This document shows, in pieces, positions 48,101-59,303 of a stretch of 64,000 nt of DNA. Within the stretch, counting starts at the first letter, position 1; the number at the start of each line of letters is the position of its first letter. A model generated the notes under the pieces. It had not been told where the DNA came from and made no database searches. It worked only from the letters and a program-made list of their open reading frames with translations. The stretch spans positions 836,051-900,050 of the forward strand of contig JAJEKB010020944.1 of the NCBI GenBank assembly GCA_022393335.1, in the 5' to 3' direction. The DNA is from Macrotrachela quadricornifera (lineage: Eukaryota > Rotifera > Eurotatoria > Philodinida > Philodinidae). The translations under genes were made by a program, and so were the position numbers.

Positions 48101-49282
48101 TCATAGATGAGACTTATGAATACGAGTTTTTAAGACTGATAAGTCCGGATCTGAGATCGATTTGTCCTGAAATTTGATTCGTTGTTCGAAAATCAATAGA
48201 AATTCAGCTCTTAAGAAAACAGACGAAAACATTTATACCTTGGGAAAGATGATGAGGCAAGTTTTTTAGCACTAATGAATCTGAATCTGAGAACCAATCA
48301 CCTCAATAACTTAGTAATTAGTTCGAAACCGATACACATTGAGTTTTTCGATAAATAAGCATCACTGAATGATCCCATGAAGGGCATTAGGAATCAGAAA
48401 TTTATCGAGCGTGATACCTTTCTGGACAGTCTGTAGCTTAATTGAATGAGCCATGCCAAATACAAATAGAGTTTTGGAGAAACTGTTTTTTTGGAAATAA
48501 TCTGAGACAAAAATTTCGAATAAGTGTTCTACTAGGCTTGATGTTCTATTCGTCATACATATCAAATAATTCAGTTCTTGAAAGAACCTTTACACGATGA
48601 TTGTTTTGTCTGTCTTTGTTTGCAAGCAATTAAAATTTAGTACCTTTTTAGCAGTACGAAGCACGATATACTGTCACAATTCTCTTAATCATTAGATATT
48701 ATAAACTTGAATTTCTAGGCCACGGAGATGTATGATTATATTGAGTTTTGATAGAAGCATGTTTTTCTTCCATAGCTATCGGAAAATAGATTTTCGAATG
48801 AACTTCCTCTAAATATAAAATCAAGTAGTTACAGGATCGGAATTGATTGAGATAAATATGTGCTCCAAGATGTATTTGAAAATATAGAAAGTCAATAAAA
48901 TTTTTATGAGTTACCAAGATCTTCTTGATCTACACGTACAAGGATGAAGAATTTCTCACCTCTGAGCAATCTTTCAGTGTTACTATTCTAAATTCGTTAA
49001 GGGTGAGATCAGGTGAAATCGAGACTTAGAATATATCCAAAAGTCAGGATCAGAATTCGCACGATTGTGTGCCTCATCGTAGAAAAGAAAATTGTCGAAT
49101 ACTACTAACATCGTCGAAACAACAGATCGTTGAAATTTTTATAGCCAAAATGATAGATCGTCGAAAGTTATATCACTGAATTTCGGTGATCTGCATTTCG
49201 ACGATATGGCTTTCGCCGAAATGCATACTGACTACTATTTTATATTATATTAAACTTTATCTACAAATAATATGTTGATGGC
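45134..49282. other. Gene-poor stretch of 4.1 kb
   Basis: No gene recognised. Contains a CCCCCT tract (46522-46543) and, near 49130-49215, several TCGTCGAAA/TTTCGACGA-type motifs reminiscent of the GTCGA-rich elements at 61.4-62.2 kb. The left end should hold the tryptophan dioxygenase promoter. Confidence 0.5.
46522..46543. repeat. CCCCCT tract
   Basis: About three and a half copies of a 6-bp C-rich unit; the minus strand is G-rich with three G5 runs, a possible weak quadruplex. Confidence 0.7.
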
Positions 49283-49887
49283 GTGACACAATGTTTCCGC
49301 ACCGACACTTCCGCGCGCGACACTTCCACGCAAATGAATTTTTTCTCTTATGTTTATGCTGAGCTAATGCTACAGGAATCATCTGAAATGTTATGGAAAT
49401 CACCTATGATACTGGAGGGATCGCCTGGGATGCTAGAGAGATCACTTGAAATGTAAGAGTCATCACGCGAAATGCTAGATAACTGCCTGTGACGTTAGAT
49501 GCATGAACTACGATACTAAACTCATCCATTGGTGATGCTTGTAGAATCCCAGATGACTCATCCAGCAACTCAGGTGATGCGTCTAGTATCTCTGCTGAGG
49601 ATTCTAGCAACCCAGGTGCCGCCTCTAACATCTCAGATGATTCCTCCAGTATCACAGACGATTTCTCTAGCATTCCCGATGATTCCTGTGGTAAACCAGG
49701 TGATCCTTCTAGCATCTCAGGTGATTCCACCAATATCATAGGTGACCCCTCTAGCATCTCAGATGATTTTTCCAGCATTAACTCAACATAAACAGAAGAG
49801 AAAAATTTCATTTGCCCGAAAGCGTCGCGCGCGGTAGTGTTGCTGCGCGGAAGTGTCGGCGTGGAAACGTCGGTGAACCTGTGCCAC
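49283..49887. mobile_element. Element with inverted ends and 21-bp minisatellite core
   Basis: Inverted ends of about 90-100 bp: left begins GTGACACAATGTTTCCGCAC, right (reversed) begins GTGGCACAGGTTCACCGACG. Both contain CCGACACTTCCGCG, a CGCGACRCTT-type block, GCAAATGAA and TTTATGYTGAG. Inside, the left end also repeats a short GACACTTCC motif. The core (about 49375-49790) is a 21-bp tandem array. No target duplication was identified. Non-autonomous; superfamily unassigned. Confidence 0.72.
49375..49790. repeat. 21-bp minisatellite, roughly 20 degenerate copies
   Basis: On the minus strand the unit is like ATGCTAGAGGGATCACCTG. Because 21 is a multiple of three, the array stays open and would encode heptads such as MLEGSPM and ILEESSE. 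This is probably an incidental frame. Confidence 0.78.
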
Positions 49888-50854
49888 CTAGAGCATCTCA
49901 GCACTTTCTCGATCAAATTTCTCCTTAAATTAATATTAGCTCCCAGTATAGTTAGTAACTTTTTCTCGTTCATTTCTCGAACATAAATATTTCAAAAAGG
50001 GATCACATAGACAGCTTAGAAATATGTAGACGTCCTAGTATTCAATAATAAACCACACACACTCACACATTCACTCTTCTAATTTGTCACATTACGTTGA
50101 TGGAAATACGAAAAACTAATTTATTGTGTAATTTTATAATCATCAAATCTGATTGGTTGACAAAACTGACCAACTACACACTTAGCAATCATCCCAAATT
50201 CCATATGCTCAATTAATGCTTTTAGGATTGCGACTAAACCTACCAGATCTTACAAATAGAATTAAATTACTAATCCACTTGAGTCTCTCTATGTAACCAT
50301 ATGGTTTCTGAACAGTTTCATTGGAAATCCGATGCAGTCCTAGAGAATCAGAAGAAATTCGTTAGAATCTTTGGAAATCTCAGAGAATCCTCAGAATTCT
50401 TAAGAATCCTAGAAAATCTTCAGAATCCTCAGGAATCCCAAAGAACCATGGGAATCCTATGGAATTCAAGATATCCAGATTCCGCTCTTTCTCCTTTGGT
50501 TTTTTCCCACTGTTAAATGCTTAAAACATTTGTGTATATGATGTTTATTCCAAAACTAAGAACATACACGCTCTTTGCACAAAAACGTAGAGATAAAACA
50601 ATGATAGATGTCCTGTTCATTTTATTATTTCGGGACAAGAGAAGCAAGTGTAAACTGATCTGAGTTACAGGATCATCTAACGAATACTTTTCGACTGCCT
50701 GAAGCTGAAAAAAAATGATTGTTCATTGTGTACTCAATCAGACTCGATATCAGAAGACAATTGTATTTAGAGCACATTTTCGTAAGTGGCTGGTTCATGC
50801 TCTTATTTGATCTACATTTTAATTTTAAATGGTTGCTACATTTTTCTTTTAATT
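49888..50854. other. Intergenic stretch with a short GAATCCT-rich array
   Basis: At about 50325-50475 a degenerate array of AGAATCCT/GGAATCC-like units with spacing near 10-12 bases is visible. No gene recognised otherwise. Confidence 0.5.
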
Positions 50855-52183
50855 TTATTCACATCTGAAGAATCGAACATATAGAGCACACATAACAAAA
50901 ACAAAGATCGAGAGAAACTGTTGAGCAGCATTACTCGTTCCATTCTTGTATTGAACTTGGTAAATCATACCGTTTCCATCATCAGTGAATAGAAGACTGC
51001 CATCTTTCAATACCAGCAGACCTACTGGCGTTCCGAAGGTATCAAGTCCTTCGGGATTAGTCAGAAATCCAGTGACAAAGTCCTCGTAGTATCCCATCGG
51101 TCGGTTAGTATCACAGTTGAATGGAATGAAGATAATTTTGTAGCCTGTCCCAACATTTTTGTTCCATGAGCCGTGAAAAGCAGCGAAAGCTCCGTTCTTA
51201 TACCGTTCAGGAAACTGCATACCAGTATAGAACCGCATGTCGAGTACAGCCGAATGAGCCTGAAATAAAACATCAGGTGTACGTGTTTTGGCAACTAGAT
51301 CTGGTCTTTGGCTGGTCCCATTGGGAAAGGTTCGTCTCGGCTCGACTAGATTAGAACTCAAATATGCATAAGGAAATCCATAAAACTCATCTTGTTGGAT
51401 ACGAGTGAAGAAATCAGGTACTAGATCGTCACCGAGCTCGTCTCGCTCTTGACAAGCGGTGTAGAGTTCGTTCGTGATTGGATGGAAAGCTAATCCGACT
51501 GGATTGCGTAAGCCAGAGGCAAATGTTATCTGATTGGTGCCGTCGAGATTAGCCTGTTGAACAGATGATTTTGGCAAATTCTCTTCGCCAACATTCGACA
51601 ACGAACCAATACCAACGAAAATTTTATCGTTTGTTTTCGATGCAATGATAGTTCGAGTCTGATGTCCATTTGCAAGATAAGTCATAACAACTTCACCCAT
51701 ACCTGAGATTTGACGACTCCCCGGAGTCCATTTATAACGTCGCACATCACCGAAATTTGCAATATAAAAGTATTCACCAACAAATACCATACTATAGGCT
51801 CGATTGATTCCGTTTGAAGCATCGGCGAACACTGTGCGTTGATCCGGATAACCATCATTGTCTGTGTCAATCAAACAAGATATTCGATTGGCGCGTGGTT
51901 CACTAACCAGAATATCGCCAGATGGTGTATATAGAGGATAACGAGGTCCTGTGAAGTTACTAGCAAGAAGTTTGATTGAAAAGCCTTCAGGAAGATAAAA
52001 TTTAGGATCTGATGGTACAGGGTATAGTTTTGCATCTTTTTCAGCCGAAGTAGTAGCGTACGGTGCAGGCAAATCATCAATAGTGACTCGAATCGGAATC
52101 GGAATAAACGTTATATTTTCTGTCTGAATGTCTCGAAAATACGCAACCAAAACGAAAAAAATAGAAAAAACACGAAAATTCAT
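50855..52183 (-). CDS. Sorbosone dehydrogenase-like beta-propeller protein, secreted
   Basis: Intronless, 442 residues from the ATG at 52183, chosen because it begins with a signal peptide (MNFRVFSIFFVLVAYFRDIQ); an upstream ATG at 52252 adds a non-signal-like leader. The mature part resembles PQQ-dependent sugar or sorbosone dehydrogenases: LPEGFSIKLLASNFTGPR, LVSEPRANRISCLIDTDNDG, FGDVRRYKW, NGHQTRTII (catalytic-type His), IFVGIGSLSNVGEE, ASGLRNPVGLAFHP, ELGDDLVPDFF, and GAFAAFHGSWN, LLFTDDGNGMIYQV. These blades form a six-bladed propeller oxidising sugars with PQQ in bacterial relatives. The C-terminus is hydrophobic (FLSIFVFVMCALYVRFF), suggesting a GPI or membrane anchor. Bacterial and fungal relatives are the ones I know, so horizontal acquisition is plausible but unproven. 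Confidence 0.85.
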   Translation of the reverse strand: MNFRVFSIFFVLVAYFRDIQTENITFIPIPIRVTIDDLPAPYATTSAEKDAKLYPVPSDPKFYLPEGFSIKLLASNFTGPRYPLYTPSGDILVSEPRANRISCLIDTDNDGYPDQRTVFADASNGINRAYSMVFVGEYFYIANFGDVRRYKWTPGSRQISGMGEVVMTYLANGHQTRTIIASKTNDKIFVGIGSLSNVGEENLPKSSVQQANLDGTNQITFASGLRNPVGLAFHPITNELYTACQERDELGDDLVPDFFTRIQQDEFYGFPYAYLSSNLVEPRRTFPNGTSQRPDLVAKTRTPDVLFQAHSAVLDMRFYTGMQFPERYKNGAFAAFHGSWNKNVGTGYKIIFIPFNCDTNRPMGYYEDFVTGFLTNPEGLDTFGTPVGLLVLKDGSLLFTDDGNGMIYQVQYKNGTSNAAQQFLSIFVFVMCALYVRFFRCE

Positions 52184-52885
52184 CGTGTACGATTTAAAAA
52201 AAAAATATAATGGCCGTAATAGCTTAATGCATTTATTTTGATAACAATACAAAGATTAAGTGAAGTAAATCGATGACTAGGTAAGAATTAAATGTTAATA
52301 TTTGAATAGTGTCACCAACGTGTTTTACAAAGGTAGAAATAATCTCTGTTCTGTTTCTTCTCGTTCGAGAGTAGTTGAAGTCACAGCGGATTATTTTATT
52401 CTTATGTACCTCATTTCTCTGTTGTCATACAAGACATTCTCTCAAAACATCAGTTTGATCGAGAACAATAGAAAAGAAACTATTGATAATCGCTAATGCA
52501 TAAATAATTCTCGAATACAAACCATCAAAAATAGTGATCATTTCAAGGACGAACATATCGAATCGATTGTTCTTCGAATATTTTAGTATAAGAACACACA
52601 ACGAAGCTTTCAGCAAGAGCAATTCCATGAGTTACAGAGCTGTACCACGTTACAAGAAGTTGAATGATAGAAGTATTGTGTGCTTTGATTACTCTTCATA
52701 CTCTTTGACATAAACAAGGATCATTTAAGAAAAGAAATCATTTTTGATGATATTTCTGACCTGTTGCTTAATATATCAAAAACAATCAGATGTAACATCA
52801 ATGTATTAACGATTGACGTTATTCGATTGCGTCTGTGTTGAGGGTGAGGATGAATTACGTATTTTTATATTGAATCCAAGGGGGG
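52184..52885. other. Intergenic stretch
   Basis: No gene recognised; includes the upstream region of the sorbosone-dehydrogenase-like gene. Confidence 0.5.
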
Positions 52886-52891
52886 AACAAA

Positions 52892-53012
52892 CTGATTTCT
52901 TGATTTCTCATTTTTGTTTGACGATTTCCGTGATTTCCCTTGATTTCTACTGATTTCCAGTGATTTCCAATGATTTCTGTTGCTTTCCAATGATTTCTGT
53001 TGATTTCTGTTA
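52892..53012. repeat. TGATTTCCAG-type minisatellite
   Basis: About ten copies of a 10- to 12-bp unit near TGATTTCCAGTGATTTCC, with variants TGATTTCTGT. Confidence 0.75.
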
Positions 53013-53037
53013 GAGGAACCAGCTTATTCCTTTGATT

Positions 53038-53855
53038 AGGAGGTACCTTTAAGTCATTAAATCCTACACTATGCGGGTACCTTTAGGCCGCAAGTTCTAT
53101 ATTGTGACAATACCCTAAATCCTCAAGTTCTATATTACGGCGCTATCTTTAGGTTCTCAAGCTCTATATTAGGAGCTATTCATAGATTCTCAATTCTTTC
53201 ATTATGTAAGTAACCATAAATACTCAAGTCCTATATTATGGGAATACCTTTAGCTCCTCAATCGCTCTATTACACAAATATCTTCAGGTCCTCAAGTCCT
53301 ATGTTATTGGGGTATAGGGATCTAACGGTGACGATCGTTCACCGGTGACCGATCTGGACAGAAAACCGTTTCACCGGTTATCGGTATGCACAAGTTATCG
53401 CCTCAAGTACTATATATTGGAGGTGCGCTTAGGTCTGCTAGTGCTATGTTTTAGGGATACCCTTAGGTCCTGAAGTGCCATATTATATGCGTACTCTTAG
53501 GTTCTTAAATACTGTATATTGGGTATTCTTGGATCCTCAAGTGCTATATTATAGGAGTACTCTTTGGTCCTTAAGTACTTTATTATAGGGGTACCCTTAG
53601 GTCCTCAACTACTATATATTGAGGGTACTCTTGGATCCTTAAGTACTATATATTGGGGTACCATGGGGTCCTAAAGTGGTAGGATATACAAGTATCCTTG
53701 AGCGCTAAGGAGATGTTGTATTGAGATACCGTTAGCTTCTCATGTCCTACTAGATGAAACTAAAAGCTGAGTCCCGTAGAGCTATTAGCTAGATGTACCC
53801 TCAGATTCCCATCTCCTATTATATAAGGGTACCCAGAGGTCACCAGAGGACTGTA
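53038..53855. repeat. Degenerate minisatellite, unit about 38 bp, roughly 20 copies
   Basis: Recurring unit like GGTCCTCAAGTCCTATATTA followed by a GGGGTACCCTTA-type segment. Interrupted near 53325-53400 by a small ACCGGTGA-rich palindromic insert. Copies on the right side of the region (54408-54560) are inverted. Confidence 0.75.
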
Positions 53856-54407
53856 ACAATCCTAATAGTTCTGGTACGAGTGCCATTTTGTATGAGTTGT
53901 TTTGATAGTTGCAATGAAAGATGAAATCCGAAAGTTTCGAACAACTCATGCTAGATTCCAGTTCCTGGAACTCGAAAACGGTTTCTCAAACTTTATGTGG
54001 AACTACTTCAGAAAAAAGCAGCCCTTGCTTCACCGAAAAATCAAGAACTTGAAATTTGAAAGGTTTGATTTCATGTTCTTGATTTTTTCTGACACGCAGA
54101 CCTTCTTCTCGAAAAATAAAAGCTTTCGTATAATGTTTTACCAAAGTTTGCTTGGTGTAGGCATTTAGATCCAAGATGAATTTTTTGAAAATGCGCCATT
54201 CTCGTCTTCCTTTGCATACTAGCAATACGACCAATACCATCGAAAGTCATAGTTTCCTTTATCTCTGTGCCGATCTACGAGCACCATTATAGAATTATAA
54301 TTGAAAATCTGACAGCTCCTTCATATAATAACATATGAGAATCCAGAGTTTCTTCCATACAAGTATTTTTCAGGAACTGTGATTACTTTCATGTGATAGA
54401 GATCATC
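53856..54407. other. Spacer between inverted minisatellite arrays
   Basis: Contains a local hairpin around 54035-54090 (AAATCAAGAACTTGAAATTT and its inverse). No gene recognised. Confidence 0.45.
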
Positions 54408-54560
54408 AATCTAAGGATACCATTATGTAATAGATCTTGAGGACCCAAAGTTATCTCCATATAATAGGACTTGAGGTCCTAGAGATACCTTCCTATAATA
54501 GCAATCGGGGACTCAATAGTGCCCCAGTATATAGTACTTGGGAACTCAAGGGTACCCCCT
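54408..54560. repeat. Inverted copies of the 38-bp minisatellite
   Basis: About four copies of the same unit as 53038-53855 in opposite orientation (for example ATAATAGGACTTGAGGTCCT), so the two arrays face each other like arms of a foldback element. Confidence 0.7.
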
Positions 54561-56594
54561 ATATATACAGTAGTGTTCAAAAAAACTTGCACATCTTTTC
54601 CTACAGGTATTATCTTATACGCATGTCCTCTTCGGATTGTTTTGTATTGTGGTTGATAGCCCATGAAGAGTACTATGAAACAGGATAATTTGATACTTCT
54701 TTTGTTCATCTTTAGAAGAAATATAAAGTAAAAATCTTTTTCCATTGCACATAGTAAAATCAACTACGACGCAAGTTTCAAGATTTTTAACTTCTTCACC
54801 CAGAAAAATGATGGAGTTCATCTATTTATTTTGACTTTATTTTCTCAACATTATGGTTTATACCTGAGCGAAGGTTTCTATGAAGTGAACATTCAAAATA
54901 TCAGATAAATGTTGAAGTATTTATGATGTATTAATGCTGACGAATTGTTTAATGACATGATTGATAGATTTTCAGTCATTTTTCTCATTAGAAACACTCT
55001 TGATGAGGAAACTTGTAAAATAATATGACTCTTTTCATCGCTTACACCTAACAGCAAAAAAATGGGTGGCTTCCAAGCAGATAAACTTAATAAAAGTCAT
55101 AAAAATTGCATCTTAATGTATAGAGCATATGATTGTTTTCAAGGAAACTTTTTATATTCGTTAGCTTTAAATAAATTGAATATCATGCAATAACCTTTGT
55201 TTCAGAACAGAGATAGAATTCTAAAAGTGTCTCTGAGAATGCTCTCGCCATCAGAAAAGATTTTCTTCACATAGTTTTTTTTATTATTTTGCTCGATTAG
55301 GTGGGGTGGATGACGTTTCGTACCATCTTTTACGAACATCAGACAGCATGACCGAATATTCGGAATGAAAATTTTTTTTGATGATTTTTCTCAGAAGTTC
55401 GTAAAAAAAACTTTTTTTTTAGGTTTATAACGGGGAGTTCGAAAAGGAATTTTATTTTTGAAAATTATTGAGGATGTTCGGAATTACTGCTGTACAGAAG
55501 ATCGTAACAGAAAAAGTAAGATACGTAAGTCTGGGGAACCGATTCAAAGTTCAGTTTAGAATGTTTTTTGCTGTGTCTGATGTAGTCATGAAGATCGCAA
55601 GGACCAACATTGAATGTCGCTTGCAGGTATGAGTTAACAATCACAGGAAATTCGTAAATAAATATACCAGGCGATTGTTACGAACATAATGACTTTTCTT
55701 TCGATTTGTCTTTTTGACTATAATAATCTGAAGATCAGCATATTACTTAAAATTTCCTTAATAATGCGTACAGTTTAACTTATTGACGAACATCCTGTCG
55801 TTTTCATTCCGATCACCCTGTAATTTCGTTATAACCTTCCTGTATTGGTTGGTACGGACTCCTACACTTGCTCATTCCGATCTCTAATCAAAGTTTCTAT
55901 TTGGTCCTTTAGAAATGATGGTAAATGCTATTTACGATCTTCCGAACATATTCCATCACGGACATCCACCTTATTTGATTCAATTTTGTCATTCTGACAT
56001 CCGTGACGAAATTTTTGAATCATTTTTTTTGTCTGGAGTTCGGAATGACGCGGTGGTGCGAAGCGTTATTTTCCCATTATGTGACATTCGGAAGTACTTA
56101 CATATTAGAAAGAGAAAAGAATAGCATTTAAGCAATAAGTAAATCATTAATGCGTGGTATTTCTTAGAGAAACAAGCACAGATACGGTATTCATTTGTCA
56201 CTACACACTTTTAAGAATACTAGGGAAATAGATGAAGTGAATAAGAATATGTATATAAAATGTAAAATGAAATATAAAACTGAGAGAATAGGAAAAAAGA
56301 AAGAAAGAAAGAAAAGAGAAAAAAACGATTCTTCGTATAGTGAAAGCGGCCGTGCAGTATGCACGAATTTCCACTAGTAAAACCAAATTTAAAAGACAAA
56401 ATATAGAGCGGCGATTTTCTGAAATATAAATAAAAAATTTTGACACTGAATATAAAAAGCAGGACTTCATTTAACATATACAGTCAAAGTACAAGTGAAA
56501 AGTTTTCGTTTTAAAAGTATAAGGAAAACGTTTCAATTGGTTAAGAACGTGTCCATAGTTGTAATAAGAATATTAATCACAGTGTTCTTACTTC
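54561..56594. other. Intergenic stretch
   Basis: No gene recognised. A TACAGTAGTGTTCAAAAAAA sequence at 54567 resembles a Tc1-like end without a partner. TTCGGAATG-type motifs recur in both orientations between 55350 and 56110, perhaps a decayed element. Confidence 0.45.
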
Positions 56595-58100
56595 TTAATT
56601 ATCAAAATCTATATAAATTGCTACACTTTTGGGTAAACATGTTAATCTTTGTAGGTAACCACCGGTATTACCATTTTTTTCGCCGCCATCAGTAAATGTA
56701 ACAAATTGCATTAACCGTACAATAATTACTTTTAGTTCTAATCGTGCAAATTTTTGCCCTGGGCACATGAGTGGCCCACAACCGAATGGTACATAAGCAG
56801 ATGGATGGTGGTTTATATCTTCATTTAAGAACCGTTCTGGATAGAAAAGCGAAGGTTCTGCATTCCAATAACGGGGATCCCAATGTATATTAGACGTAGC
56901 AACGATTATATGATCACCTTTTCTAATTCTCATGCCGTCAATAATATCATCTTGAACAGCTGTACGAACAGATGGACCAGATATTGGTGAATAACGTAGT
57001 AATTCTTTGAGAACACAATCACAAAACTCAAGTCTATCTAATAATTCGGTGTTTAACTCAGTAGTTCGATTAATTCCTTCTGATTTAAGTTCGTCTTTCA
57101 TTTTTTGCTGGATATGTGGATGTTTACTCATAAGAAAAACGAACCATGATAGAGCTGAAGTTGGAGTTTCTTGCGAAGCTAAAATAAACATCATCATTTC
57201 ATCTATTACGTCATTTTTAGACAATTTATATTGTAGATAATGATTATTGTCATTTAACAATGTTGATGAAAGAAGTGAAGAAAATAAGGTCGTGTTTTCC
57301 GCTTCTAATGTAATTTGTTCTTTTGATTCAACATTGTCATCTATCATTTGAGATGAATATGTACGTAGGACATCAATAGCTTGCCTATATTTTTTACCAC
57401 TGAAAGAATATTTTAAATATAGTTTGGCACAGAACGGCGGCAAATACATAAATCGATGCACGAACTCTACACAAGCATTCGCTGCACCTATTAAACGGTT
57501 GAATAAATGTGACGATGAAAAACATTGATCACCAAATAAAGCTAGCAACATTATTTCTGATACCAGTTGCCTCATATCATTAACTGATGTAGTGCAAAGT
57601 TTATTTTTCCCTTCATTCCTTGTTTGCCATTTTGCGATTAAACGATCTGTACATTGACCAATCATGTTGATATTATTTAATGCTTTCGCGTGTTTCAGTA
57701 ATGGGAACATGATACGAGCGTGGCGTTTATGTTTTTCTTCGTCAGTAGAGATTATACCGGACCTTGTGAAAGTTTCAAAAAACCGTTGAACAGATTTAGG
57801 CATAGCATAGATGTGTCGATTATTATAGATATACTGCGCATCTTCAGCATTAGAAAATACGATAATTCTTTCATACAAAGAATAATAATATGCGAATATA
57901 TCACCAAATTGTTTCTGAAATTGAGACCAAACCTTACAACGTGCTTCACCTTTGATTTCATTACTTTGAAGTAAATTGCCGAAAATAAAATTGGGCGGCA
58001 GATGAGGAAAATCATTTGTTCTATCACAATAATAAGCAATGTATCGATACGTTACATAAAGAAGCACCAGAATGAGTGGAAGAATTATTAGAAAAATCAT
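56595..58100 (-). CDS. Cytochrome P450 with atypical haem motif
   Basis: Intronless, 501 residues, normal microsomal P450 length. The N-terminus is a membrane anchor (MIFLIILPLILVLLYVTYRY) followed by a proline-rich hinge (FPHLPPNFIFGN), placing it in the endoplasmic reticulum with a cytosolic catalytic domain. Landmarks: KHKRHARIMFPLL (C-helix), FILASQETPTSALSW (I-helix AxxET), KELLRYSP (K-helix ExxR), FYPERFLNED (PERF), and VPFGCGPLMCPGQKFA with haem-ligand Cys446. The consensus FxxGxRxCxG has Leu444 in place of the conserved Arg that contacts a haem propionate. Substrate is unknown; it oxidises small lipophilic molecules with a reductase partner. The missing Arg may weaken haem binding or mark a divergent subfamily. 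No stops or frameshifts, so it looks functional. Confidence 0.9.
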   Translation of the reverse strand: MIFLIILPLILVLLYVTYRYIAYYCDRTNDFPHLPPNFIFGNLLQSNEIKGEARCKVWSQFQKQFGDIFAYYYSLYERIIVFSNAEDAQYIYNNRHIYAMPKSVQRFFETFTRSGIISTDEEKHKRHARIMFPLLKHAKALNNINMIGQCTDRLIAKWQTRNEGKNKLCTTSVNDMRQLVSEIMLLALFGDQCFSSSHLFNRLIGAANACVEFVHRFMYLPPFCAKLYLKYSFSGKKYRQAIDVLRTYSSQMIDDNVESKEQITLEAENTTLFSSLLSSTLLNDNNHYLQYKLSKNDVIDEMMMFILASQETPTSALSWFVFLMSKHPHIQQKMKDELKSEGINRTTELNTELLDRLEFCDCVLKELLRYSPISGPSVRTAVQDDIIDGMRIRKGDHIIVATSNIHWDPRYWNAEPSLFYPERFLNEDINHHPSAYVPFGCGPLMCPGQKFARLELKVIIVRLMQFVTFTDGGEKNGNTGGYLQRLTCLPKSVAIYIDFDN

Positions 58101-58731
58101 CGTTTTTTCTTTTTGCTTTCTGCAACAAAAAAAAATCGATTATAAATACAGACAAAGGTATTAGTTGATAGATCTCGCTGTTGTCGCCCATTTATTCATG
58201 AGGATGACGCCGCCACTAAAATTCTTTTGCTAGAAATACTGACTTTCTTACAGAAAAGTTGAAGTTTTGGCTCTTTGCCAATAAGACTTTCGCCAATAAT
58301 TAGTGAAAGTCTTGTTGACGAACTTTCGGTCACCCAAAAACTTGTGGTTAATTTCAAGTAAATAGAACTGATTTCGAGCCATTTTCTCTGACGAGGAAAC
58401 CACTCGAGGTGGCACCTTTCGTTTTAATTTATTTATATTTTATTCAATCGACAATATTGACATAGTAAAAAGTCTTGAAGAATTTTTCCCCATTGCTCTC
58501 CCTTCAAAAGTTATGAGTGTTTGTCTAATCTCTTTTTGTAAAGATCTGGAAAAATAAAAAAAAACAATAATTTGGTTATAGAAGTCGTGGAGGTCTACAA
58601 TTTTTGCCACAGATAGACATACTCAGAATTAACCAAAAGTTTCGATCCCAATATTTAAAATTTTATAAAATATTTAATATCGAAAATTTTATTGCATGAA
58701 TACGTAGCAAAATGTCTCGTCTATGATAATA
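58101..58731. other. Intergenic stretch with solitary mariner-like end
   Basis: No gene. ACTCAGAATTAACCAAAAG at about 58621 resembles the CTTAGGATTGACTAAAAG terminus of the neighbouring element and may be an older nested end. A CTTTCGCCAATAA / GACTTTCAC hairpin lies at about 58270-58310. Confidence 0.45.
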
Positions 58732-59215
58732 CTTAGGATTGACTAAAAGTTTTGATAACATCAAATAAAAAGATCAAAAGAAAGAGATATTTTTGGTTTT
58801 ATTTTATCAAATGTTCAACAATAGTGACCATTATTATTGATACAAAGATCTAGCCTTTGTAACAGATTTTAAACAGCTTTTTAAAATTCTTTTTCTCGCA
58901 TATTCTTCACTATCTTGAAAATCTCCTGAGCTAGCAATTTTCCGTTTGCTTGATCAATTAAATTGCTCTTAATATAATCATTTAGTCAAAAATGACGCGG
59001 TGCAAGATCTAGTGAATATAATGGATGCGGCATTATTTCAAAACCTGCTTGTATTAATTAATTAACAACATCCAGATGATTATGGGTGTAGGTGTTACAT
59101 AAGTACATTATTATAGACGCAACATTTTACTATGTATTTACGCAATAAAACTTTGGATATTAACTATTTCATAAAATTATAGACACTAGGATCAGATCTT
59201 TTGATCAATCCTAAG
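58732..59215 (-). mobile_element. Deleted mariner with CTTAGG termini and transposase remnant
   Basis: Inverted ends CTTAGGATTGACTAAAAG (left) and CTTAGGATTGATCAAAAG (right, reversed) are flanked by TA on both sides (58730-58731, 59216-59217). The minus strand interior retains the C-terminal third of a mariner-type transposase with stops: CTHNHLDVVN, then PHPLYSLDLAPRHF (third-Asp region) and QRLDLCINNNGHYC. The termini resemble those of the element at 5004-5624. Confidence 0.8.
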
Positions 59216-59303
59216 TAATAGTCTGAAATTTTGTCCTAAAATATTCAAGCTAGCTACCGGTATGTATCGCTTGGTTACACAATTTTCTATAGGAAAATAA
59301 AAC

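Noticed and set aside
49404..49973. 190-codon minus-strand frame with heptad repeats
   Set aside because: Produced by a 21-bp array whose length is a multiple of three; lies in a mobile element and shows no conserved domain.
54567..54600. Tc1-like terminus TACAGTAGTGTTCAAAA
   Set aside because: No matching inverted partner or transposase remnant was found nearby.
55350..56110. Recurring TTCGGAATG motifs in both orientations
   Set aside because: Suggest a decayed element, but no boundaries or arms could be aligned.
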